Part shown: positions 18,848-27,058 of the stretch, piece after piece
Position numbering within the stretch: the first letter of the stretch is position 1
Layout: each line of letters begins with the position of its first letter
Source: AP-15 sp036500965
GTDB lineage: Bacteria > Pseudomonadota > Alphaproteobacteria > ATCC43930 > CGMCC-115725
DNA length: 64,000 bases
Assembly (NCBI GenBank): GCA_036500965.1
Contig: DASYBC010000041.1
Location: forward strand, 29,660-93,659
Direction of reading: 5' to 3'
Notes under the pieces: generated by a model
Told to the model about the DNA's origin: nothing
Seen by the model: only the letters and a program-made list of their open reading frames with translations
Database searches by the model: none
Program-made: the position numbers and the translations under genes

Positions 18848-19912
18848 TTATTCCGGCTCGGTGAATTCCAGCTGTTCCGAGAGGCCGAAGCTGTCGGCGA
18901 GCTGCTGCAATTTGAACCAGGTCGCGTCCTCGACCTCGATGCCGTTCTGCCGGCGATCCTCTTCGCGCAAATGCTCGATCTCGCCGGGGTAGAAGACGCC
19001 GCTGCTGCCCTCGGCGGGCGGGGTCGATTTCAGATAGGCGACAAACTCGCCGATGTCCTTTTTGAATTCGGCGAGCGGGCGGAAAGCTTCGACATTGAAC
19101 ACCGCCATGAAGCAGCCGTCATTGTGCCGGCCGGTCGGCTCGACGCCAAAGCCGAGCCCGGTCAGCAACCCGCACAGGATTTCGACCATGACCGCGAGCC
19201 CGGTGCCCTTGTAGCCACCCTCGGGGCCGCCCAACGGCAATAGCGCGCCGCCCTGGCGCAGTTGGCGCGGGTCGTTGGTCGGCCGCCCGTCCTTGCCGAT
19301 CACCCAACCGTCGGGGACCGGCTGATTGCGGGCAACGGCGAGCGCGATCTTGCCGGCCGCCGCGGCCGACGTCGCCATGTCGAGATAGAGGGGCCCGTCG
19401 AGGTCGGACGGCATCGCAATCGAGATCGGGTTGGTGCCGAGCCGCGCCTCGCGGCCGCCGAACGGCGCCACCGCCTTTGGCGAACGCCCGGAATCGGCGG
19501 TGGCGATGCCGATCATGCCGGCCTTGGCGGCCATCAACGTGTAGGAGGCGACCCGGCCGATATGGCCCTGGCGAAACACCGTCGCCGCAGCAACGTTCGA
19601 TTTTTCGGCCTTTTCGATGGTCAGCCGCATCGCCCGCTCGTTGGCGACGTAGCCAAAGCCCCAGTGGCCGTCGACGACCGTCGTTGTCGGGCTCTCCTGA
19701 ACGATCTGCCACGGCGCCCCGGGAACGATGTGGCCCGCCTTGATGCGTTCGATGTAGGTCGGGATCTGGATCACCCCGTGCGAATCGTGGCCGGCGAGAT
19801 TGGCGGCGACGACATGCCGCATCACGATCTCGGCCTCTTCCGGCGGTGTTCCCGCCGCCTCGAACAATGCCCGGCCGATTTCGGCCAAACGTTCCGCTGC
19901 GACTTTCGGCAT
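18848..19912 (-). CDS. Ldh2-family malate/L-lactate/ureidoglycolate-type dehydrogenase
   Basis: The 354-residue protein has the Ldh2 signatures: A-A-N-L-A-G-H-D-S-H-G-V near the N-terminus (catalytic His), V-D-G-H-W-G-F-G, the R-Q-G-H-I-G-R strand, N-P-I-S-I-A-M-P, and G-G-Y-K-G-T-G-L-A. The family uses NAD(P)H to interconvert 2-oxo and 2-hydroxy acids with an unusual fold. It follows the VOC gene by 23 bases on the minus strand and belongs to a putative catabolic operon. The substrate cannot be assigned. Confidence 0.9.
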   Translation of the reverse strand: MPKVAAERLAEIGRALFEAAGTPPEEAEIVMRHVVAANLAGHDSHGVIQIPTYIERIKAGHIVPGAPWQIVQESPTTTVVDGHWGFGYVANERAMRLTIEKAEKSNVAAATVFRQGHIGRVASYTLMAAKAGMIGIATADSGRSPKAVAPFGGREARLGTNPISIAMPSDLDGPLYLDMATSAAAAGKIALAVARNQPVPDGWVIGKDGRPTNDPRQLRQGGALLPLGGPEGGYKGTGLAVMVEILCGLLTGLGFGVEPTGRHNDGCFMAVFNVEAFRPLAEFKKDIGEFVAYLKSTPPAEGSSGVFYPGEIEHLREEDRRQNGIEVEDATWFKLQQLADSFGLSEQLEFTEPE

Positions 19913-19935
19913 CCCGGCTCCCTCCCTCGGCGCGC

Positions 19936-20463
19936 TCAGCCGGCGGCTTGCGGCGCGATGTGGGTCGCGCGCATGCGCCGCAGCGATTCGGGGTCGCTCA
20001 TTACCGACGTTTGCGCAGTCTTCAGAAATTGCTCGTATTCTCGCGCCATCGCCGGCGAGACGATTTCGATCATCAACCGGTTTTCGAGCCAGAATTCGAT
20101 CACGTGAAAGAACGGCTTTTCGCCCTGCATGCCGCGGCCGAAGGTCTTGGCGCGCCAGCCTTCGCGCGCGCCGATGCGCTCGATCTCCTCCGGCTCCCGG
20201 GGCACCTCGAGGAACACATGGAACGGCCAGCTGCGCGGCGGCGCGGTATTATTGCCAAAGACGACCTGATCGTCGTTTGGCGGGATGTCGAGCGTCGCGC
20301 GCTCGGGATAGACCTCGATCATCGTCCCGTGGGCGTCGCCGCTCGCCGCCATAAAGGCGCCATCGAGCGGCCCGAACGGGTGGCATGTGCCGCGCATCAG
20401 CTCGGCCAGCACCTCGGCGACATGGCGCGGGTCGCGCGCCGGGATCGATACGTGGTGGATCAT
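19936..20463 (-). CDS. VOC-fold (glyoxalase/dioxygenase-like) protein
   Basis: The 175-residue protein begins with the VOC-type strand M-I-H-H-V-S-I-P-A-R-D. It has a paired element further on (W-P-F-H-V-F-L-E) and an acidic position in L-M-I-E-I-V-S-P. The three potential metal ligands (His, His, Glu) are present. The start ATG lies 10 bases after the amidohydrolase stop, suggesting that both act in one pathway. Confidence 0.72.
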   Translation of the reverse strand: MIHHVSIPARDPRHVAEVLAELMRGTCHPFGPLDGAFMAASGDAHGTMIEVYPERATLDIPPNDDQVVFGNNTAPPRSWPFHVFLEVPREPEEIERIGAREGWRAKTFGRGMQGEKPFFHVIEFWLENRLMIEIVSPAMAREYEQFLKTAQTSVMSDPESLRRMRATHIAPQAAG

Positions 20464-20473
20464 CGGGCCTTCC

Positions 20474-21505
20474 TCACGCGGGGTGGTAAGCGAAGCCGTA
20501 AAAGCGCTGCGGGTTATCGCAAAAGATCTTGTGCTTCAGCTCGGCGGAGATGTCGTCGCGGTCGGCGAGATGCGCCACCGCATAGGGGAATTCGCCGTCC
20601 CAATGCGGGTAATCGGAGGCGAACAGGATATTGTCGGCGGGGAAGAAGTCGGGCACATAGCGCAGGGTCTTCTCTTCGGGCTCGCAGGACACGAAGACCC
20701 GGCCGCAAGCCATGTATTCCGACGGCTTCGCCTTCAGGAGCGGTGCATCGAAGCGGCGGAACTCGAACTCCTCGTCCATGTGCTCCATCCAGAACGGGAC
20801 CCAGCCGATGCCCGCTTCGAGAAAGGCAACCCGCAGATCCTGATATTTCTCGAGAAGCCCGCTGTAGATGACCGCGGTGCAGGCGATCAGCTGTTCGGGT
20901 GCGTGTGACAGAGTATGGACCTGCAGGAAATTGTCGAAATGGCACAGCGGGTCGAGGGTGTCGCTACCCGAGGCGTGAAACCCGACGGCGACGCCCTGGC
21001 GCGCGCATTCCTCGTAGAACGGCCAAAAGTCACGATGGGCGACATTGCGGCTGCGGTCAAAGGTGTTGACCATGACACCGACTGCGCCGAGCTTGGAGAC
21101 CGCCCGCTCCATCTCGTCGATCGCGGCCCGGGCATCGACGTGCAGCGGCACCAGGGCGACGCCCTTGAGGCGGTTGCGATCGGCGGCGCACCAATCGTAC
21201 AGCCAGTCGTTGTAGGTGCGGGACAACGCGACCGCGAGATCGGGTTCGCGTACCCGCGTCAGGAACAACCCGCCGGTCGGGTAGATGACCTGCAGGTCTA
21301 TGCCTTCGCGATCGTTATCAGCCAGGTTCTGCGCGGGTGAGCGCGGCTGCTTGGCAGAAAGCTTGCCGTTTTGGGTGCGGTCGAAATTGTCGGTCGGGTA
21401 GAACGACGCGCGCTGCCGAAACTCCTGCGGCAGCCTTTCGCGATAGGCCGGATCGTAATCGATCGCGTGCCCGTCGGCATCGATGATGACCATGCCGTTC
21501 TTCAT
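20474..21505 (-). CDS. amidohydrolase family 2 (ACMSD/gamma-resorcylate decarboxylase-like) enzyme
   Basis: The 343-residue TIM-barrel protein begins I-I-D-A-D-G-H, a D-x-D-x-H variant of the metal-binding motif. It then has V-G-F-H-A-S (metal His), L-E-A-G-I-G-W-V-P-F-W and the closing F-A-S-D-Y-P-H-W-D with the catalytic Asp. This order matches the ACMSD-like branch, which includes non-hydrolytic decarboxylases. It heads a minus-strand operon with VOC and Ldh2-family genes, consistent with aromatic or oxo-acid catabolism. Confidence 0.88.
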   Translation of the reverse strand: MKNGMVIIDADGHAIDYDPAYRERLPQEFRQRASFYPTDNFDRTQNGKLSAKQPRSPAQNLADNDREGIDLQVIYPTGGLFLTRVREPDLAVALSRTYNDWLYDWCAADRNRLKGVALVPLHVDARAAIDEMERAVSKLGAVGVMVNTFDRSRNVAHRDFWPFYEECARQGVAVGFHASGSDTLDPLCHFDNFLQVHTLSHAPEQLIACTAVIYSGLLEKYQDLRVAFLEAGIGWVPFWMEHMDEEFEFRRFDAPLLKAKPSEYMACGRVFVSCEPEEKTLRYVPDFFPADNILFASDYPHWDGEFPYAVAHLADRDDISAELKHKIFCDNPQRFYGFAYHPA

Positions 21506-21648
21506 CGCGCTTCTCCCGCTGCCCAGCCCGCCCGTTATATCACGGCGCGAACGTCACAGCGTATTGCCGCCACGGTTCGGCCGCGGATGGAGCGGGGTCG
21601 GCATGCGGCGGCGGATCGAGCAGGTCGGCGGCCCCGCCGCCCCGGGAC

Positions 21649-22533
21649 TTAGTGGGTGACGAGGCGGCGCTCGACGGCCGCGGTCTTGATCGCCTTTTGC
21701 AGCTTTTCGAAGGCGCGGACCTCGATTTGGCGGACCCGCTCGCGCGAGATACTGTATTGCTGCGACAGGTCTTCGAGAGTCATCGGGTTGTCGCGCAGCC
21801 GCCGCTCGGTCAGGATATGACGCTCGCGCTCGTTGAGGTGGGTCATCGCCTTTTCCAGAAGGTCGCGGCGCAGGCCCAGCTCCTGACGGTCGGCCAGCAG
21901 CGATTCCTGGCTTTCGCCTTCGTCGACCAGCCAATCCTGCCACTCGCCCTCCCCGTCGCTGCGGAGCGGCGCGTTCAGCGAATGGTCGGGGCTGGCCAGC
22001 CGGCGGTTCATGCTGACGACATCGGCCTCGGGCACGTCGAGCTCGGTCGCGATCTTCTTCAGATGCTCCGGCGACAGATCGCCTTCCTCCATCGCCTGCA
22101 GCTGACCCTTCAGCTTGCGCAGGTTGAAGAAAAGCTTCTTTTGCGCGGCGGTGGTGCCCATTTTGACGAGCGACCACGAATGCAGGATGTATTCCTGGAT
22201 GGCGGCGCGGATCCACCACATGGCGTAAGTCGCGAGGCGGAAGCCGCGGTCGGGGTCAAAGCGCTTGACCGCCTGCATCATCCCGACATTGCCCTCGGAG
22301 ATCAGCTCCGAGAGCGGCAGGCCATAGCCGCGATAGCCCATCGCGATCTTGGCGACGAGCCGCAGATGGCTGGTGACGAGGCGGTGCGCGGCCTGCGGGT
22401 CCTCATGCTCCTTCCAGCTTTTGGCGAGCATGTACTCCTCTTCGGGCTCCAGCATCGGAAACTTGCGGATCTCCTGGAGATACCGGGTCAGGTTTCCTTC
22501 GGCAGAGATCGAAGGGACGGAAAGGGTGGCCAT
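21649..22533 (-). CDS. rpoH: RNA polymerase heat-shock sigma factor RpoH
   Basis: This 294-residue group 3 sigma factor has region 2 (L-I-S-E-G-N-V-G-M-M-Q-A-V-K-R-F-D, Y-A-M-W-W-I-R-A-A-I-Q-E-Y-I), the RpoH box Q-K-K-L-F-F-N-L-R, and a region 4 helix-turn-helix (L-E-D-L-S-Q-Q-Y-S-I-S-R-E-R-V-R-Q-I-E). It directs transcription of heat-shock chaperone and protease genes. The ATG at 22533 begins M-A-T-L-S-V-P; the longer frame adds an unrelated leader. It stands 124 bases downstream of the rluD-like gene on the same strand. Confidence 0.96.
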   Translation of the reverse strand: MATLSVPSISAEGNLTRYLQEIRKFPMLEPEEEYMLAKSWKEHEDPQAAHRLVTSHLRLVAKIAMGYRGYGLPLSELISEGNVGMMQAVKRFDPDRGFRLATYAMWWIRAAIQEYILHSWSLVKMGTTAAQKKLFFNLRKLKGQLQAMEEGDLSPEHLKKIATELDVPEADVVSMNRRLASPDHSLNAPLRSDGEGEWQDWLVDEGESQESLLADRQELGLRRDLLEKAMTHLNERERHILTERRLRDNPMTLEDLSQQYSISRERVRQIEVRAFEKLQKAIKTAAVERRLVTH

Positions 22534-22657
22534 TGACGATCGTTGCTCCGGGCTGGTGCTTTTTGGTGTCGTGAGGCAAACGCCGAGACGCCGGCAATTT
22601 ATCCGCCGGGCTCGGCCGACGCGCATACCCTAGTGATATAGTCGGGATTTGTCCAGT

Positions 22658-23641
22658 TTAAAGTCGCTCTAAATCGGTAAACAGGGCGTGAAGCGCGGGG
22701 GGCAGCGGGCTGTCGAATGCGAGCATCTTGCCGCTGGCGGGATGCGCGAAGCCGAGCCGGCGGGCATGCAGGGCCTGGCGCGGGAAGGCGGCGATGCGCT
22801 CGCCGACCTCGCCCGCGTGCGATATGGCGCGGCCGGCACGCCGGCCATAAACCGGGTCGCCGATCAGTGGATGGCCGCGATGGGCAAGGTGGACCCGGAT
22901 CTGATGGGTGCGCCCGGTGGCGAGACGACATTCGATTAGCGCCGCATCGGTTCGGAAGGCCCGCTCGACCCGGTAGCGGGTCAGCGCCGGGCGCCCGCTT
23001 CCGCCCGCCACTACCGCCATCTTCTTCCGGTTGACCAGGCTGCGGCCGATATTGCCGGCGATCTCGCCGGCGGGCGGCGCCGGCACCCCCCAGACAAAGG
23101 CCGCATAGGCGCGGTCGATCCGGCGCAGCGCGAAATCGAGCGACAGCGCCTGGTGCGCGGCCTCGGTCTTCGCCACCACCATCAGCCCGCTGGTGTCCTT
23201 GTCAAGGCGATGCACGATGCCCGGCCGGCGCACCCCGCCGATCCCGACGAGGCTCGGGCCGCAATGCGCGATCAGCGCGTTGACGAGGGTGCCGTCCGGG
23301 TTGCCCGGGGCAGGATGAACGACCAGGCCGGCGGGCTTGTCGACGACAATCAAATGTGCATCCTCAAACCGGATATCGAGCGCCAACGGCTGCGCCGCCG
23401 GCGCGGCATCCTCAGCATCGGGGACTGACACGACGAAATTCTGTCCCGGCCGAACCCGCAGCGCTGGGTCGCGGGAGGCGGCCCCGTCCCGCATGACCAG
23501 CCCGCGCTCGATCAGCCGCTTCAGCCGGGTGCGCGACAGCGCCGGCAGATGGCGCGCCAGCACCCGGTCGAGGCGCTCGCCGGCCTCAGCGTCCTCGATG
23601 CGGACCGCCTGCCGGTCCGCGGCGCCGGCCGCGTCGGTCAT
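22658..23641 (-). CDS. rluD: RluA/RluD-family large-subunit rRNA pseudouridine synthase
   Basis: The 327-residue protein has an N-terminal S4 RNA-binding domain (R-L-D-R-V-L-A-R, R-L-K-R-L-I-E-R-G). The catalytic motif is H-R-L-D-K-D-T-S-G-L, with the active-site Asp. A C-terminal R-T-H-Q-I-R-V-H-L motif follows. In E. coli, RluD modifies U1911, U1915 and U1917 of 23S helix 69; the exact target is inferred from the rpoH-adjacent context typical of alphaproteobacteria. The ATG at 23641 is chosen because the longer frame upstream is antisense to the next gene. Confidence 0.88.
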   Translation of the reverse strand: MTDAAGAADRQAVRIEDAEAGERLDRVLARHLPALSRTRLKRLIERGLVMRDGAASRDPALRVRPGQNFVVSVPDAEDAAPAAQPLALDIRFEDAHLIVVDKPAGLVVHPAPGNPDGTLVNALIAHCGPSLVGIGGVRRPGIVHRLDKDTSGLMVVAKTEAAHQALSLDFALRRIDRAYAAFVWGVPAPPAGEIAGNIGRSLVNRKKMAVVAGGSGRPALTRYRVERAFRTDAALIECRLATGRTHQIRVHLAHRGHPLIGDPVYGRRAGRAISHAGEVGERIAAFPRQALHARRLGFAHPASGKMLAFDSPLPPALHALFTDLERL

Positions 23642-23692
23642 GGCTTCGCGCGACGATGGCCCGGCCGCTGCCAAGCAACGCACCGGGGTTCG

Positions 23693-23998
23693 ATGCGCGC
23701 GCTGACGGTTTTCGTCATCGTCATGGGCGTCGTGATCATCGTCGGCTTTGGCGTGGTCGCCGCGATCGTTGCCGGGCGCATGTCGCGCGGCGAGCGGCCG
23801 GTCGGAGCCGCGGCCGCTGGGCGAACCTTTGCGACCAGCCTCGATCTGCCGCGCGGCGCGCGGATCGAGGCGATGACCACCGCGCCCGATCGGCTGATTC
23901 TGCAATTGGCCCGGCCCGACGGCAATGATGAGCTGGTCGTCCTCGATTTGGCCACCGGCGCCAGTCTTGGCACCATCGAGCTGCGCCCCGCCCGGTGA
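23693..23998 (+). CDS. small membrane-anchored protein (DUF6476-like)
   Basis: The 101-residue protein has one N-terminal transmembrane helix (L-T-V-F-V-I-V-M-G-V-V-I-I-V-G) and a short soluble domain with L-D-L-P-R-G-A-R-I and L-V-V-L-D-L-A-T-G. Proteins of this layout sit divergently from rluD in many alphaproteobacteria, as here (51-base gap between starts). The family name is from memory. The function is unknown. Confidence 0.68.
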   Translation: MRALTVFVIVMGVVIIVGFGVVAAIVAGRMSRGERPVGAAAAGRTFATSLDLPRGARIEAMTTAPDRLILQLARPDGNDELVVLDLATGASLGTIELRPAR

Positions 23999-24302
23999 CC
24001 GGTGCGGCCCGAAGGGCGGTCAAGGGGCGCATCGGCGCCATTGTCGAGCAAAGCGCGGCGGCTCACGGCGGCGCATAGTTCCAATTTGCCGAGCTTGCCA
24101 AATCGCGCTTGAAAGCAGAACTGAATATTCCGAACTTCCCGCCGACACGTGCTGTTCGCCTCTGCGGAATTCGATGTTCAGCAATTGTGCGCCTGTTCTT
24201 TGTACCGGCTCCGGCGCCCGCGCGGCGGCGGGATACCGGCCGGCGCGCGCCGCGGATCGGTTGCGATCCGGCGCCGCCGCTCTCGGCGCGCAGACGGCTC
24301 CT

Positions 24303-24336
24303 CGGCGGTTCCCCGGATCGGGAAACCGCCGTTTTT
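24303..24336 (+). terminator. intrinsic terminator-like hairpin in the leader of the fusion gene
   Basis: CGGCGGTTCCC and GGGAAACCGCCG pair around a short loop and are followed by five T residues, a textbook rho-independent terminator. It lies 30 bases before the ATG at 24367 and about 300 bases after the previous plus-strand gene. It therefore sits in the leader of the downstream gene and not immediately after an upstream stop. The region 23999-24302 holds no supportable gene. It could encode a small RNA that ends here, or act as a transcription attenuator. Confidence 0.7.
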
Positions 24337-24366
24337 GATGTCCGGCGGAATGTGGGGGTGGCGAGG

Positions 24367-26394
24367 ATGAGCAGAAAGACCAGCGGCGCGAGGCCCGCTC
24401 GCCCCGGCGCGGCCAATTCGAGCGCCGCCGACAGCACCGGCGAGGGCGCCGAGCAGGGCCGGCGGGTCGGCGCCCGCACCTTGGGCCCGGTGTCGGATCT
24501 CGAGCGGCACCTGCCGTCGGATTGGTGGCGCACATTGTTCAACTCGCTCTATCTCGAAACCGACGGCGACGTGATCGAGAACGACCGCAACACCGCGCAG
24601 GAGGTCGAGCTGCTGATCGGCAGCGCCGGGATCGAGCGCAACGACCGCATCCTCGATTTGTGCTGCGGCCAGGGCCGCCATTCGCTTGAGCTCGCCCGCC
24701 GCGGCTTCCCCCGGGTTACCGGGCTCGACCGCTCGCGCTATCTGATCCGGCTGGCGCGCAAGCGCGCCCGGCAGCGCGGCCTCCAGGTCTCGTTCCATGA
24801 GGGCGACGCGCGCCGCTTTCGCCTCGGCGACGGCGAATTTCACTGTGTATGCATCCTCGGCAACTCCTTTGGCTATTTCGAACGCCCGGAGGACGACCTC
24901 GCGGTCCTCGAATCGGTCAAGCGGGCCCTGGCCTCGGGCGGCGCCTTGGTCATGGATTTGATGGACGGCGACTGGATGCGCCGCCACTTCGACCCGCGCT
25001 CGTGGGAATGGGTCGACCAGAACCATTTCGTCTGCCGCGAGCGCGACCTGGCCGAGGATGGCGACCGGCTGATCAGCCGCGAGGTCGTCGTCCATGCCGA
25101 GCGCGGGGTCATCGCCGACCAATTCTACGCCGAGCGGCTCTATTCGAAAGAGCGCCTCGAAGCGCTGTTGACCGGCGCCGGCTTTGCCAATGTGCGCTTT
25201 CACTCGCTGCTGGCCCCGGAATCGCCGCGCAACCAGGATCTCGGCATGGTCGCCCACCGGCTGTTTGTGACCTGCGAGGCGCCGCGCCGCGCGCGCTTGA
25301 TGCCGCGCCGCTCGGTCCGGATCTCGGACATCGCGGTGATCCTCGGCGACCCGCGCCTGCCCGACCCGGTCAAGCGCAACGGGCGCTTTAGCGAGGAGGA
25401 CGTCGACACGATCGACCGGCTCAAGGCGGCGTTGGCCGAATTGCCGGACTATCGCGTCCGCTATCTCGACAATCACGCCTCGCTCTATGCCGATCTTCGA
25501 GCCAACCGGCCGCATTTCGTCCTCAATCTGTGCGACGAAGGCTTCAACAACGACGCCTTCATGGAGCTGCACGTGCCGGCCCTGCTGGAAACCCTCGACA
25601 TCCCGTATAGCGGCGCCGGGCCCACCTGCCTCGGGCTGTGCTACGACAAAGCCTTGGTGCGCGGCATCGCCCAGGCGATCGACGTGCCGGTGCCGGCCGA
25701 AACCTATTTCAATTCGGACGATCTGGCGGCGACGATCCCCTCGGTGTTCCCGGCCCTGATCAAGCCGAATTACGGCGATTCGTCGATCGGCATCGGCCAG
25801 GACGCGGTGGTCCGCAGCTGGGAGGAGGCAATCGCCCGCCTCGGCAGGCTGCGCGAGCAGATGCCGCGGCGCCCGATCCTGATCCAGGAGTTCCTGACCG
25901 GCCCCGAATATTCGATCGGCATCGTCGGCAACCCCGGACAGGGCTACCGGGTGCTGCCGCCGCTCGAGGTCGATTATTCGCGGCTCGATCCCGGTCTGCC
26001 GCGGCTGCTGCCGTACGAGTCGAAATGGGTCCCGGAATCGCCGTATTGGTCGCAGATCGGCTATCGCGAGGCGCGGCTCGACGAAGAATCGCGGCGCAAG
26101 ATCGTCGATTACGCCAACATCCTGTTCGAGCGGCTCGGCTGCCGCGATTACGCGCGCTTCGATTTTCGCGCCGATGCCGAGGGCGAGATCAAATTGCTCG
26201 AGGTCAATCCCAACCCCGGCTGGTGCTGGGACGGCAAGCTCAACCTGATGGCCGAGATGGCCGGGCTGCGCTATTGCGACTTGTTGCGGCTGATCATCGA
26301 GGCCGCGCAGGAGCGGGTCGCCGCCGACCGCCCCGGGCTCGTCATCGAGCTCGACGACCGCCGCCCGCGCCGCCAAGCCGCCCGCCGCGGCTGA
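24367..26394 (+). CDS. fusion protein: SAM-dependent methyltransferase + D-alanine-D-alanine ligase-like ATP-grasp enzyme
   Basis: The protein has 675 residues. After a disordered Ala/Arg/Ser-rich leader (1-50), residues ~55-305 form a class I methyltransferase: motif I L-D-L-C-C-G-Q-G-R-H at ~96, V-T-G-L-D at ~117 and L-V-M-D-L-M at ~196. Residues ~318-660 form a Ddl-like ATP-grasp: I-A-V-I-L-G-D, P-H-F-V-L-N-L-C-D-E-G, I-P-Y-S-G-A-G-P, the phosphate-binding K-P-N-Y-G-D-S-S-I-G-I, and the metal site F-D-F-R-A and E-V-N-P-N-P-G at ~610. It could methylate and ligate an amino acid or peptide. The start is the ATG at 24367, with a terminator-like hairpin 30 bases upstream. It has no obvious operon partner, and the gene order gives no substrate. 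Confidence 0.85.
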   Translation: MSRKTSGARPARPGAANSSAADSTGEGAEQGRRVGARTLGPVSDLERHLPSDWWRTLFNSLYLETDGDVIENDRNTAQEVELLIGSAGIERNDRILDLCCGQGRHSLELARRGFPRVTGLDRSRYLIRLARKRARQRGLQVSFHEGDARRFRLGDGEFHCVCILGNSFGYFERPEDDLAVLESVKRALASGGALVMDLMDGDWMRRHFDPRSWEWVDQNHFVCRERDLAEDGDRLISREVVVHAERGVIADQFYAERLYSKERLEALLTGAGFANVRFHSLLAPESPRNQDLGMVAHRLFVTCEAPRRARLMPRRSVRISDIAVILGDPRLPDPVKRNGRFSEEDVDTIDRLKAALAELPDYRVRYLDNHASLYADLRANRPHFVLNLCDEGFNNDAFMELHVPALLETLDIPYSGAGPTCLGLCYDKALVRGIAQAIDVPVPAETYFNSDDLAATIPSVFPALIKPNYGDSSIGIGQDAVVRSWEEAIARLGRLREQMPRRPILIQEFLTGPEYSIGIVGNPGQGYRVLPPLEVDYSRLDPGLPRLLPYESKWVPESPYWSQIGYREARLDEESRRKIVDYANILFERLGCRDYARFDFRADAEGEIKLLEVNPNPGWCWDGKLNLMAEMAGLRYCDLLRLIIEAAQERVAADRPGLVIELDDRRPRRQAARRG

Positions 26395-26501
26395 CCCCGC
26401 ATCAGCGCGAGCCGTCCGGCGCTGCGATTATTGGCTCGCGCGTCCCGCTCCGGTTCGCCAATGATACAAACCTGACACTTGGTGCCGTAGCCTCCCTGTT
26501 C

Positions 26502-26565
26502 TCATCATCCCGGCGCAGGCCGGGACCCATGCCAGCCATAGGCACCGGCCTTCGCCGGTGTGACG
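26502..26565. repeat. intergenic palindromic repeat pair
   Basis: Two perfect hairpins, CCCGGC-GCAG-GCCGGG (26509-26524) and CACCGGC-CTTC-GCCGGTG (26543-26560), are flanked by ATCATCCCGG and TGACGACC. This is the style of the dispersed intergenic mosaic repeats of alphaproteobacteria. It occupies part of the 664-base gap 26395-27058, which otherwise holds only the PEP-CTERM-like remnant and no supportable gene. Confidence 0.7.
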
Positions 26566-26606
26566 ACCTAATCTCTGGGCACCGTCTATCTGAATTTCTC
26601 CACTAG

Positions 26607-26771
26607 TTGCTACAGCGCGACAAGACAAGTGTTGCGCCTGATTCAACTGTAGCTCGGGCGAATTTATCTCGGAAATGCTCGATCCCGCCATCCAGCGTGC
26701 CGGGGCCGGGTTCGTTGGTCCTGCTCGGGACCGCGCTCTTCGGGTTTGCCGCGCGCCGCCGCCGCGGATGA
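26607..26771 (+). pseudogene. orphan PEP-CTERM-like C-terminal sorting tail
   Basis: The frame ending at the TGA 26769-26771 reads S-V-P-G-P-G-S-L-V-L-L-G, then a hydrophobic stretch, then A-A-R-R-R-R-G. This is the tripartite exosortase signal: a PEP-like motif, a membrane segment and a basic tail. Upstream only about 30 residues are open, back to a TAG just before a TTG at 26607. There is no signal peptide or mature domain. It looks like the surviving end of a surface protein gene. No exosortase gene is in the window. Confidence 0.5.
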
Positions 26772-27058
26772 GCCTTCCGGGGGAAGGCCGGCTGCCTCTG
26801 GGCTTGATGGCGGCAGCACGAACCGTTAGACAGATAACGGCTGTTCAAAGGCTTGAGCGAATGGCCTCAGCGGCGACCGCATCGTGAGCGTGCGACTAGA
26901 CGCGGGTCTCATGGCAAAGCTCGAGGGCGCTGGCAAGGCGCGCCGGCACGCCTTACATTGTGCCGTACCGCGTTAGTGGGCGACGTGATCCAGATCATCA
27001 CCGTGCTCCACGGCGCTCGGAGATGGCCTGACCGGCTTCCCTGATCCGCGTCGGGAAT

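Noticed and set aside
24178..26376. A 732-codon minus-strand frame opposite the methyltransferase/ATP-grasp gene
   Set aside because: No recognisable domain; the plus-strand frame contains full family motifs.
26675..27044. Short plus-strand frames between the fusion gene and the MaoC-like gene
   Set aside because: No ribosome-binding site, no motif, and they overlap the PEP-CTERM-like remnant in other frames.
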